From NCBI GenBank assembly GCA_049322755.1, contig JBMOQX010000038.1, positions 18,093-82,092 of the forward strand: DNA of 64,000 nt, given 5' to 3'. Numbering within the stretch: position 1 is the stretch's first letter; every line of letters begins with the position of its first letter. Made by a program: the position numbers and the translations under genes. The stretch comes from DATIUV01 sp049322755 (GTDB lineage: Bacteria; Pseudomonadota; Gammaproteobacteria; Burkholderiales; UBA6910). Shown here piece by piece: positions 1 through 7,313 of this stretch. Under the pieces are notes generated by a model. The model worked only from the letters and a program-made list of their open reading frames with translations, was not told where the DNA came from and did not search any database.

Positions 1-1325
1 AGGCCAAGATCTATGACATGGTGGCGCGGCGCTTCCTCGCCGTGTTTCATCCTGCGGCCGAGCATCTGGTCACCACCCGCATCACGCGCGTGGAGGGCGA
101 GGCGTTCAAGACCGAAGGCCGCGTGCTGGTGAAGCCCGGCTGGCTGGCGGTGTACGGCCGCGAGGCGGCCGGCGACGACGCCAATCTGGTTCCGGTCAAG
201 GACGCGGAGAAGGTGCGCACGCTGGCGGTGGAGGTGCGGGCGAACCAGACCCGCCCGCCGGCGCGCTTCACCGAGGCGACGCTGCTCTCGGCCATGGAAG
301 GCGCCGGCAAGCTGATCGACGACGAGGATCTGCGCGAGGCGATGCGCGAGAAGGGACTCGGAACGCCGGCCACCCGCGCGCAGGTGATCGAGGGCCTGAT
401 CCAGGAGGAGTATCTGGTGCGGGAGAAAGGCGGCGAGCTGCAGCCGACGCCGAAGGCGTTCTCGCTGCTGTTCGCGATCCGGCACTTCGGCATCGACGAG
501 CTGGCCTCTCCGGAACTGACCGGCGACTGGGAATTCAAGCTCAAGCAGATGGAGCACGGCGAGCTGCCGCGCAAGACCTTCATGGACCACATCGTGGAGC
601 TCACACGCGAGATGGTGGAACGCATCAAGAGCGGCGAGATCCCTGACACCGCGTTCGCGACGCTCAAGCACCGCTGCCCCCAGTGCGCCAAGGGCAAGGT
701 GTCGGAGAACTATCGCAAGTTCCAGTGCGACCGCTGCGATTTCTCGCTGTGGAAGGTGATCTCCGGCCGCGAACTGGCGCCGGAGGAAGTCGACGAGCTG
801 ATCGAGAAACGCGTGGTAGGCCCGCTGCAGGGGTTCCGCAGCCGGCTCGGCCGACCGTTCGTCGCCGCGCTCAAGCTCAACGCCGAGAACAGGATCGAGT
901 TCGACTTCGGCCAAGGCACCACGGACGCCGACGGCACCGCCGAGGAAGTCGATTTCTCAGGCCAGGAGCCGCTCGGGGCATGCCCGAAGTGCAATGGGCG
1001 CGTCTTCGAACAGCCGATGGCCTACGTCTGCGAGAAGAGCGTGGGGCCCAACAAGTCCTGCGACTTCCGCTCCGGCCGCGTCATCCTGCAACGCCCCATC
1101 GAGCGCGGGCAGATGACCAAGCTGCTGGCGAGCGGCAAGACCGACCTGCTGCACCGCTTCATCTCGAAGAAGGGACGCCCGTTTTCGGCGTTCCTGGTGC
1201 GCCAGAGCGACGGCAAGGTGGGATTCGAGTTCGCGCCCCGGGAGAGCAAGGCCGGGCGCAAGAAGGACACCGCGGAGGTCAAGCCCGCCGCCCGTACAAC
1301 CGGTCGCCGGGCGGCGTCGAAATAA
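1..1325 (+). CDS. topB: DNA topoisomerase III, C-terminal part (5' end outside window)
   Basis: Type IA topoisomerase that relaxes or decatenates DNA by single-strand passage. The reading frame is open from base 3, upstream of the first Met at base 18, and reads AKIYDMVARRFLAVF, so the gene begins before the window. The visible part holds the end of the topoisomerase core, including the ARFTEATLLSAME and GLGTPATRA segments typical of TopB, and then two cysteine clusters of zinc-ribbon type (CPQC/CDRC near nt 675-740 and CPKC plus two further Cys near nt 980-1060). A basic tail ends the protein. The core and Cys clusters fit TopB better than TopA. It is convergent with gyrB, 49 bp away. The family is clear; the full length is unknown. 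Confidence 0.9.
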   Translation, partial: AKIYDMVARRFLAVFHPAAEHLVTTRITRVEGEAFKTEGRVLVKPGWLAVYGREAAGDDANLVPVKDAEKVRTLAVEVRANQTRPPARFTEATLLSAMEGAGKLIDDEDLREAMREKGLGTPATRAQVIEGLIQEEYLVREKGGELQPTPKAFSLLFAIRHFGIDELASPELTGDWEFKLKQMEHGELPRKTFMDHIVELTREMVERIKSGEIPDTAFATLKHRCPQCAKGKVSENYRKFQCDRCDFSLWKVISGRELAPEEVDELIEKRVVGPLQGFRSRLGRPFVAALKLNAENRIEFDFGQGTTDADGTAEEVDFSGQEPLGACPKCNGRVFEQPMAYVCEKSVGPNKSCDFRSGRVILQRPIERGQMTKLLASGKTDLLHRFISKKGRPFSAFLVRQSDGKVGFEFAPRESKAGRKKDTAEVKPAARTTGRRAASK

Positions 1326-1333
1326 GCTGCTCT

Positions 1334-1356
1334 CCGGACTCGCCGCGCGGGTCCGG
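1334..1356. terminator. Hairpin between convergent topB and gyrB
   Basis: An inverted repeat CCGGAC ... GTCCGG with an 11-nt loop that can pair further (CGC/GCG) lies in the 49-bp gap between the convergent stops of topB and gyrB. There is no clear T-tract on either side, so an intrinsic terminator role is only a guess from its position. Confidence 0.3.
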
Positions 1357-1374
1357 CGGCAGGAACGAACTTTC

Positions 1375-3765
1375 CTAGACGTCGAGGTTGCGGACCCCGA
1401 GCGCGTTTTGCTCGATGAACGCGCGCCGCGGCTCCACCTGGTCGCCCATCAGCGTGGTGAAGATCTCGTCGGCGGCGATGCTGTCCTCGATCTGGGCCCG
1501 CAGCAGGCGGCGGCTGGCGGGGTCCATGGTGGTTTCCCAGAGCTGATCGGGATTCATCTCGCCAAGACCCTTGTAGCGCTGGACGTTGGCGTTGCGCTTC
1601 ACCTCCTCGAGCAGCCAGTCGATGGCTTCCCGGAATTCCGTCACGGCGCGCTTGTGCTCGCCGCGCACCACGTAGGCACCCTTGCCCAACAGGCCGGCGA
1701 GGGCGTCGGCGGTTTCGCGGATCTGGGCGTAGTCGCCGCTGGCAAAAAACTCCTGGTCGAGGTGGCTGGTGCGCTCGACGCCATGTTCCTGGCGGCGGAT
1801 GGCGAAACGGAAGGCCTCTGTCGCCTCGTCGAAATCCACTTCAACTCGCACGCCCGGCTTCCCTGCAGCCCGCTCCAGCGCCTCGGCGCTGCGCTGAGCG
1901 GCGGCATGATCGGCCAGCGAGACGTCGCGGACCTCCAGCAGCGCGCGCAGCACGCCGCGGTCGACGCCGTGGCCGACCCGGTCGATGACCGCTTCGGCGA
2001 GCAGATACTGCTGCGCCAGCTTTTCAAAGGCCGCCACCGGCAACGCCTCGCTGTCGGCACCGGGATGGAGTTCGGCGCCGTCCAGCGACTGGCGCAGAAG
2101 GAACTGCTTGAGTTCGTGGTCGTCGCGCAGGTAGGTCTCGCGCTTGCCGATCTTGATCTTGTACAGCGGCGGCTGGGCGATGTAGATGTGCCCGCGCTCG
2201 ACCAGCTCCGGCATCTGGCGATAGAAGAAGGTCAGCAGCAAAGTGCGAATGTGGGAGCCGTCGACGTCCGCGTCAGTCATGATGATGACGCGGTGATAGC
2301 GCAGCTTGTCCGGGTTGTACTCGTCCTTGCCGATGCCGGTTCCAAGCGCGGTGATCAGGGTCGCGATTTCCTGCGACGAAATCAGCTTGTCGAAGCGCGC
2401 CTTCTCGACGTTGAGAATCTTTCCCTTGAGCGGCAGCACCGCCTGATTGCGCCGGTCCCGCGCTTGCTTCGCCGAGCCGCCGGCGGAATCGCCCTCCACC
2501 AGATAGAGCTCGGACAGGGCCGGGTCCCGCTCCTGGCAGTCCGCCAGCTTGCCCGGAAGTCCCAGGCCGTCCAGCACGCCCTTGCGGCGCGTGAGCTCAC
2601 GCGCCTTGCGCGCCGCTTCGCGCGCGCGTGCGGCGTCGATGATCTTGCCGCAGATGATCTTCGCGTCCTGCGGATGCTCCAGCAGGAAGTCGTTGAGCTT
2701 CTCGGCCACCGCCTCCTGGACCACGGGCTGCACTTCCGAGGAAACGAGCTTGTCCTTGGTCTGGGACGAGAACTTGGGCTCCGGCACCTTCACGGACAGT
2801 ACGCAGGTAAGCCCCTCGCGCATGTCGTCGCCGGTGGTTTCCACCTTGGCCTTTTTCGCCAGTTCCTCGCGATCGATATAGCCATTGAGCGTGCGTGTCA
2901 TGGCCTGGCGCAAACCGGTGAGATGGGTGCCGCCGTCGCGCTGCGGTATGTTGTTGGTGAAGCATTGCACGGACTCCTGGTAGGAGTCATTCCACTGCAT
3001 CGCCACCTCGACGGTGATGCCGTCGCGCTCGGTCACAGCGTGGAACACGGTCGGGTGCAGAACGTTCTTGCTGCGGTTCATGTACTCCACGAAACCCCGG
3101 ACGCCACCGGAATAGGCGAAGTCCTCGGTCTTTCCGGAACGCTGGTCGACCATCTGGATGCGCACGCCGTGGTTGAGGAAGGACAGCTCGCGCAGGCGCT
3201 TGGCGAGAATGTCGTAATGCAGCTCGACCGGGCCGAAGATCTTCTCGTCGGCGAGAAAATGCACCTCCGTGCCGGTCTTCTCGGTCTTTCCGGTGACCTT
3301 CAACGGCTCCTTGGGCACGCCGTGGTCGAACTCCATCGCATACATTTCGCCGTCGCGGCGGATGGTAAGGCGCAGCCACTTCGACAGCGCGTTGACGCAG
3401 GAGACACCGACCCCGTGCAGCCCGCCCGAGACCTTGTACGAGTTGCTGTCGAACTTGCCGCCTGCGTGCAACTCGGTCATCACGATTTCCGCAGCGGAGC
3501 GCTTGAACTCGTCGTCGTCCTTGATGCCGGTGGGAATCCCGCGCCCGTTGTCGATCACCGACACCGAGTTGTCAGGGTGGATGATGATCTTGATGTCGTC
3601 GCAGTAGCCGGCCAGCGCCTCGTCGATGGCGTTGTCCACGACCTCGAACACCATGTGGTGCAGACCGGTCCCGTCCGAGGTGTCGCCGATGTACATGCCG
3701 GGGCGCTTGCGCACCGCCTCCAGGCCCTTGAGGACCTTGATGCTGCTCGAGTCGTATGTCGTCAT
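1375..3765 (-). CDS. gyrB: DNA gyrase subunit B
   Basis: ATPase subunit of DNA gyrase, which introduces negative supercoils with GyrA. The 796-residue length matches the long proteobacterial form. The GHKL ATPase part is visible, with NAIDEA (catalytic Glu at about residue 49), DNGRGIP (72-78) and GGLHGVG (114-120). The TOPRIM part has EGDSAGG (424-430) and DADVDG (498-503). A long insert follows before the C-terminal YKGLGEMNP motif, as is usual in Gram-negative GyrB. I chose the ATG giving MTTYDSSS over an upstream ATG that adds 12 unconserved residues; an AAGAG-like ribosome site lies just before it. It follows dnaN by 37 bp, probably co-transcribed. Confidence 0.97.
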   Translation of the reverse strand: MTTYDSSSIKVLKGLEAVRKRPGMYIGDTSDGTGLHHMVFEVVDNAIDEALAGYCDDIKIIIHPDNSVSVIDNGRGIPTGIKDDDEFKRSAAEIVMTELHAGGKFDSNSYKVSGGLHGVGVSCVNALSKWLRLTIRRDGEMYAMEFDHGVPKEPLKVTGKTEKTGTEVHFLADEKIFGPVELHYDILAKRLRELSFLNHGVRIQMVDQRSGKTEDFAYSGGVRGFVEYMNRSKNVLHPTVFHAVTERDGITVEVAMQWNDSYQESVQCFTNNIPQRDGGTHLTGLRQAMTRTLNGYIDREELAKKAKVETTGDDMREGLTCVLSVKVPEPKFSSQTKDKLVSSEVQPVVQEAVAEKLNDFLLEHPQDAKIICGKIIDAARAREAARKARELTRRKGVLDGLGLPGKLADCQERDPALSELYLVEGDSAGGSAKQARDRRNQAVLPLKGKILNVEKARFDKLISSQEIATLITALGTGIGKDEYNPDKLRYHRVIIMTDADVDGSHIRTLLLTFFYRQMPELVERGHIYIAQPPLYKIKIGKRETYLRDDHELKQFLLRQSLDGAELHPGADSEALPVAAFEKLAQQYLLAEAVIDRVGHGVDRGVLRALLEVRDVSLADHAAAQRSAEALERAAGKPGVRVEVDFDEATEAFRFAIRRQEHGVERTSHLDQEFFASGDYAQIRETADALAGLLGKGAYVVRGEHKRAVTEFREAIDWLLEEVKRNANVQRYKGLGEMNPDQLWETTMDPASRRLLRAQIEDSIAADEIFTTLMGDQVEPRRAFIEQNALGVRNLDV

Positions 3766-3802
3766 GCGCTCTTGAATGGGATGGATGGCGTCGGGCGGCA
3801 CG

Positions 3803-4912
3803 TCAGATGCGCATCGGCATGACGACGTACTTGAAGCCTTCGTCGCCCGGAAGCGTGACCAGGCAGCTCGAGTTGGGGTCGTGGAACTCGCAGCGCACGG
3901 TCTCGCTGCTCACGTTGCTGAGAACGTCCAGCAGGTAAGACACGTTGAATCCGATATCCAGGGCATCGCCCTGGTAGTCAACCGCCAGTTCTTCCTGAGC
4001 TTCCTCCTGCTCGTTGTTGGTGCAGATGAGACGCAGGCTGCCGTTGGTCAGCACCACCCGCACGCCGCGGATCTTGTCCGTCGAAAGAATCGCCGTGCGC
4101 TGCAGCGCCTGCAGGAGCGCTGTCCGCTCGGGATTGATGATCTTGGTGTGCCCGACGGGAATGACGCGCGTGTAATCCGGAAACTTGCCGTCCACCACCT
4201 TGGTGACCAGAACCACGTCGTCGAAGCGGAAACGGACCTGATTCGGGCGAATGGAGATCTCGATGGGCTCATCGGTGTCGCCCAGCAGCTTCAGCACCTC
4301 GAGCACCGCCTTGCGCGGAATGATGACGTCGCGCGCTGCGCTTGCCCCGCTGAGCGCCGTGGCCGCAAGCGCCAACCGGTGGCCATCCGTCGCCACCACC
4401 TTCAACTCATCGGGCAATACGACGAGCAGCAGCCCGTTCAGGTAGTAACGGATGTCCTGTTGCGCCATCGAGTAGTGCACCAGGGCAAGGATGCGGCGAA
4501 GCTCCTTCTGCGGCAGCGAAACCCTGACCTCATCCGCGGCGGATTCGGCAATGCGCGGAAAATCCTCTGCCGGCAGCGTCTGGAGACTGAAACGGCTGCT
4601 TCCCGCCTTCACCTGAAGGCGGCTTTCCTCGGACGACAGAACCACCTTTGTATGCTCGGGCAGTGCCCGCAGGATGTCCTGCAGCTTACGCGCAGCCACC
4701 GTAAGGGAGAACGGCGCAGCGCCTTCCTTCAAGCCTTGGGCAGTGGTGGACACCTGGATCTCCAGGTCTGTAGCAACAAACCGGGTTCCGTCCTTATCCC
4801 GTTCAATCAAAACATTGGACAGAATCGGCAGGGTATGGCGCCGCTCAACGATACCGGTGACGGTCTGCAGGGGCTTGAGCAGCGTATCTCGGTCGGCTTC
4901 GATCAATAACAT
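3803..4912 (-). CDS. dnaN: DNA polymerase III beta subunit (sliding clamp)
   Basis: Processivity clamp that encircles DNA and tethers polymerase III. The 369-residue protein has the family length and the three-fold repeated clamp fold. Its N-terminus (MLLIEADRDTLLKPLQ) and C-terminus (KYVVMPMRI) are both typical, the latter forming part of the partner-binding pocket. An AAAGGA ribosome site stands about 8 bp before the ATG. It lies between dnaA and gyrB on the same strand, the standard origin-side order, and has its own promoter candidate in the dnaN-dnaA gap. Confidence 0.97.
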   Translation of the reverse strand: MLLIEADRDTLLKPLQTVTGIVERRHTLPILSNVLIERDKDGTRFVATDLEIQVSTTAQGLKEGAAPFSLTVAARKLQDILRALPEHTKVVLSSEESRLQVKAGSSRFSLQTLPAEDFPRIAESAADEVRVSLPQKELRRILALVHYSMAQQDIRYYLNGLLLVVLPDELKVVATDGHRLALAATALSGASAARDVIIPRKAVLEVLKLLGDTDEPIEISIRPNQVRFRFDDVVLVTKVVDGKFPDYTRVIPVGHTKIINPERTALLQALQRTAILSTDKIRGVRVVLTNGSLRLICTNNEQEEAQEELAVDYQGDALDIGFNVSYLLDVLSNVSSETVRCEFHDPNSSCLVTLPGDEGFKYVVMPMRI

Positions 4913-4977
4913 TGAATTATCCTTTTGGTAGTAATAGTTAGATCTCTACAGACCGTTGGATAACCAAAAATTTTTTA

Positions 4978-5006
4978 ATTATAACAAGAAGTTGTTTGAA
5001 TTTCAA
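4978..5006 (-). promoter_or_regulatory. Sigma-70-type promoter for dnaN (-gyrB)
   Basis: On the minus strand TTGAAA (5006-5001) and TATAAT (4983-4978) are separated by exactly 17 bp. The -10 is a perfect consensus and the -35 matches at five of six positions. It lies 66 bp upstream of the dnaN start, inside the AT-rich block, so transcription and origin unwinding may share this DNA. Confidence 0.65.
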
Positions 5007-5078
5007 AGAAGCTTGAGAGGGCGGGGAAACCTGTGGATTGTTTGTGCATGAAACGCGGGACAATCGTCGCGGAGCGAC

Positions 5079-5087
5079 TTATCCACA
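5079..5087 (+). promoter_or_regulatory. DnaA box (TTATCCACA)
   Basis: A perfect match to the high-affinity DnaA box consensus TTATNCACA, 17 bp from the end of dnaA and about 75 bp from the AT-rich block. Confidence 0.7.
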
Positions 5088-5103
5088 TTCGCCGGGGACG
5101 TTA

Positions 5104-6420
5104 TCAACCGCGCAAAATTTGTACCAAGGTCTTGAAATCTCGAGATATCTCAGGATTCGTGCCTTGCAGTTCGGTAATCTTGCGGCAGGCATGTAGAACC
5201 GTCGTGTGATCTCGCCCCCCAAAGGCGTCCCCGATATCCGGCAAGCTCAAGGTGGTCAGTTCCTTTGCCAGAGCCATCGCCAGTTGACGGGGCCGGGCAA
5301 CGTTACGGGAGCGCTTTTTTGAATAGAGATCTGCCACCTTGATCTTGTAGTAGTCCGCCACCGTCTTCTGGATGTTCTCGATGGAAACCTGCCGGCTTTG
5401 AACGGCGAGCAGGTCTTTCAGCGCCTCCCGGGCCACCTCGAGGCTGATGGGCATGCCGGTAAACCGCGAGAACGCAATGACGCGTTTGAGAGCGCCTTCC
5501 AGTTCCCGGACGTTGGACCGGATGTTCTTGGCGATGAAAAAGGCGACGTTCTCATCGAGAACCACCTGCTCGGTCACGGCCTTCTTGATCAGAATGGCGA
5601 CCCGCATTTCCAGCTCCGGGGGCTCCACCGCGACCGTGAGACCCCAGCCGAAACGGGAGATCAGGCGATCTTCCATCCCGTTGATTTCCTTTGGATACGT
5701 GTCGCAGGTGATGATCACCTGCTTGTGACCTTCGATGAGGGCGTTGAACGCGTAGAAGAACTCCTCCTGGGTGCGGCTCTTGCCGCTAAAAAACTGGATG
5801 TCGTCGATGAGCAGCAGATCCAGGGAGTGGTAGAACTGCTTGAACTCGTCGAATGACTTGTGCTGGTAAGCCTTCACCACGTCCGAGACGTATTGCTCGG
5901 CGTGGGTGTAGCGGATCTTGGCGTCCGGGTGCAGTTGCTGCACGAGGTTGCCGATGGCCTGGATCAGGTGCGTTTTGCCGAGACCGACACCGCCATAGAT
6001 AAATAGCGGGTTATAGGCGGTACCCGGATTCTCCGCGACCTGTATTGCCGCCGCCCGCGCCAGCTGGTTGGCTTTGCCGGTAACAAAGGTCTCGAAAGTA
6101 AACAGCGGGTTAAGGCGCGAGGCGTCGCGGGGCCGCAACGGTTTCATTTTGGGACTCGCGGCGGGGGGCGCCCGCTCAACCCGCGGCGCCGCGATACGAA
6201 GCTCGACTTTTCGGCGGGTGCCGAAATGGGCGACTGCAAGTTGTTCGATGACCGAAACGAACCGTGCCTTCACCCAGTCCAGGACAAACCGGTTGGGCGC
6301 CGAGAGCACGATCGTCTGGCCCGAGTCCTCGTAACGGAGCGGCTTGATCCAGGTATTGAACTGCTGCGGACTCAGCTGCTGTTCGAGATGGTCCAGGCAA
6401 GCAGTCCAAAAGGTATCCAT
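5104..6420 (-). CDS. dnaA: Chromosomal replication initiator protein DnaA
   Basis: Initiator that binds DnaA boxes and melts the origin. The 438-residue protein has domain I (MDTFWTACLDHLEQQL) at its N-terminus and a short linker. An AAA+ core follows, with Walker A GGVGLGKT (143-150) and Walker B LLLIDDIQF (202-210). The C-terminal helix-turn-helix has the signature GGRDHTTVLHACRKI. I took the ATG at 6420 because domain I begins there; the frame stays open upstream for 46 more residues, but those are unconserved and cover a DnaA box. The Shine-Dalgarno region is weak and T-rich. It heads the dnaA-dnaN-gyrB series and diverges from rpmH. Confidence 0.97.
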   Translation of the reverse strand: MDTFWTACLDHLEQQLSPQQFNTWIKPLRYEDSGQTIVLSAPNRFVLDWVKARFVSVIEQLAVAHFGTRRKVELRIAAPRVERAPPAASPKMKPLRPRDASRLNPLFTFETFVTGKANQLARAAAIQVAENPGTAYNPLFIYGGVGLGKTHLIQAIGNLVQQLHPDAKIRYTHAEQYVSDVVKAYQHKSFDEFKQFYHSLDLLLIDDIQFFSGKSRTQEEFFYAFNALIEGHKQVIITCDTYPKEINGMEDRLISRFGWGLTVAVEPPELEMRVAILIKKAVTEQVVLDENVAFFIAKNIRSNVRELEGALKRVIAFSRFTGMPISLEVAREALKDLLAVQSRQVSIENIQKTVADYYKIKVADLYSKKRSRNVARPRQLAMALAKELTTLSLPDIGDAFGGRDHTTVLHACRKITELQGTNPEISRDFKTLVQILRG

Positions 6421-6515
6421 GAAAAAAACCGTATCTTTTCTTGTGCGAGCACGATGCCGGAGGACGCTGCGGAACGCAGCTGGCGGAGGGACGATTGTAG
6501 TCGGTTCAGAGGCAG

Positions 6516-6524
6516 TTATCCACA
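6516..6524 (+). promoter_or_regulatory. DnaA box (TTATCCACA) in the dnaA-rpmH gap
   Basis: A second perfect DnaA box in the 184-bp divergent gap between dnaA and rpmH, 21 bp before the rpmH -35 element. It may serve the origin, dnaA autoregulation, or both. Confidence 0.65.
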
Positions 6525-6544
6525 GCACCGGATGCGAATCGCGG

Positions 6545-6574
6545 TTGACAGCGCCCAACCCTCCAGTTTGTAAT
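6545..6574 (+). promoter_or_regulatory. Promoter of the rpmH-rnpA operon
   Basis: A perfect -35 TTGACA (6545-6550), an 18-bp spacer and a -10 TGTAAT (6569-6574, five of six). It stands 30 bp before the rpmH ATG and matches the strong promoters usual for this operon. Confidence 0.7.
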
Positions 6575-6604
6575 AGCGGGCTTTTCCATGCATGGGGTCA
6601 GGCG

Positions 6605-6739
6605 ATGAAACGCACATATCAACCATCCGTTGTCCGGCGCCGGCGGACCCACGGCTTTCGCGCCCGGATGCGCACCCGGTCCGGCCGCGCCGTGATCAAC
6701 GCCCGGCGCGCCAAAGGCCGGGCGCGGCTCGCCGTCTAG
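6605..6739 (+). CDS. rpmH: 50S ribosomal protein L34
   Basis: Small, very basic large-subunit ribosomal protein of 44 residues, the usual length. It begins MKRTYQPSVVRRRRTHGF and carries the RMRTRSGRAVINARRAKGR core of L34. It is the first gene of the plus-strand operon divergent from dnaA. The ATG at 6605 is fixed by the invariant N-terminus. Its TAG stop is in the same frame as rnpA, which bears on where rnpA can start. Confidence 0.98.
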   Translation: MKRTYQPSVVRRRRTHGFRARMRTRSGRAVINARRAKGRARLAV

Positions 6740-6742
6740 GGT

Positions 6743-7108
6743 CTGTCCGTCCCGGCTTACGCGTTTCCGAAATCCGCCCGGCTGCGCACCAGCGCAGAGT
6801 TTCGGGCGGTTCTCGGCCGCAGAGCGGGCGTGGCCGGCCGGTTTTTCCAAGTTTACTTTCGTTCGAACGCATGCCCTGGAGCACGCCTCGGCGTCGTGGC
6901 CGGGCGCAAGGCGGCTGGAAACGCGGTTCATCGAAACTTCGTCCGCCGGCTGATACGGGAGACGTTTCGCCTGAACCGGAGCCGTCTCGCGCAGGCGGAT
7001 TTCGTGGTCCGGGTCGTGCGGCCCGTGGGGCGGGGCGATAGCCTCGCCGCACGCGAAGAACTGAACGAACTGCTGCTTAGAGCGTCGAGCCAATGTCACG
7101 CCTGCTGA
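6743..7108 (+). CDS. rnpA: Ribonuclease P protein component (start codon uncertain, possibly CTG)
   Basis: Protein cofactor of RNase P, which matures tRNA 5' ends. The frame shows AYAFPKSARLRTSAEF at the N-terminus and the RNxxRRLIRE signature, giving about 121 residues, normal for RnpA. The frame opens directly after the in-frame rpmH stop (6737-6739). Between there and the GTG at 6830 it contains no ATG, GTG or TTG. Starting at 6830 would remove the conserved first strand and helix, so I place the start at CTG 6743, with CTG 6782 as an alternative. This start is inferred, not shown. The 3' end overlaps yidD by 16 bp. Confidence 0.85.
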   Translation: MSVPAYAFPKSARLRTSAEFRAVLGRRAGVAGRFFQVYFRSNACPGARLGVVAGRKAAGNAVHRNFVRRLIRETFRLNRSRLAQADFVVRVVRPVGRGDSLAAREELNELLLRASSQCHAC

Positions 7109-7302
7109 ATGCGCTGATCCGGGCCTACCAAGTGGCCGTGAGTCCGTTCATCGGGCCGCATTGCCGCTATACGCCAAGTTGCTCGGAGTACGCGCGCGAG
7201 GCCATCGAGCGCTACGGCGCCGCCCGTGGGTCGTGGCTTGCCGCCAGGCGGGTTGCGCGCTGCCATCCCTTCCACCCCGGCGGCCACGACCCCGTGCCCT
7301 GA
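7093..7302 (+). CDS. yidD: Membrane protein insertion efficiency factor YidD
   Basis: Small membrane-associated helper of the YidC/Sec insertion route, 69 residues. It shows the family pattern: an amphipathic N-terminus (LLNALIRAYQVAVSPF), then CRYTPSCSEYA, and CHPFHPGGHDPVP at the end. It overlaps the end of rnpA by 16 bp and precedes yidC by 11 bp, the standard rpmH-rnpA-yidD-yidC order, so the genes are almost certainly co-transcribed. Confidence 0.95.
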   Translation: MSRLLNALIRAYQVAVSPFIGPHCRYTPSCSEYAREAIERYGAARGSWLAARRVARCHPFHPGGHDPVP

Positions 7303-7313
7303 TCGGCCCAGCC

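Larger units (their letters stand above)
4913..5103. other. Candidate chromosomal origin (oriC) region, dnaN-dnaA gap
   Basis: The 191-bp gap holds a strongly AT-rich block at about 4960-5010, in sharp contrast to the GC-rich surroundings and suitable as an unwinding element. It also holds a perfect DnaA box at 5079-5087 and a one-mismatch box on the other strand at 5043-5051. A further partial match (TTATCCAAC, minus strand) lies near 4957. Position next to dnaA and dnaN fits oriC in many bacteria. The dnaA-rpmH gap also carries a perfect box, so the origin could be there or split between the two. Confidence 0.55.

Noticed and set aside
1408..3822. An 804-codon plus-strand frame opposite gyrB
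   Set aside because: It is a shadow of gyrB, with the same composition pattern and no motifs.
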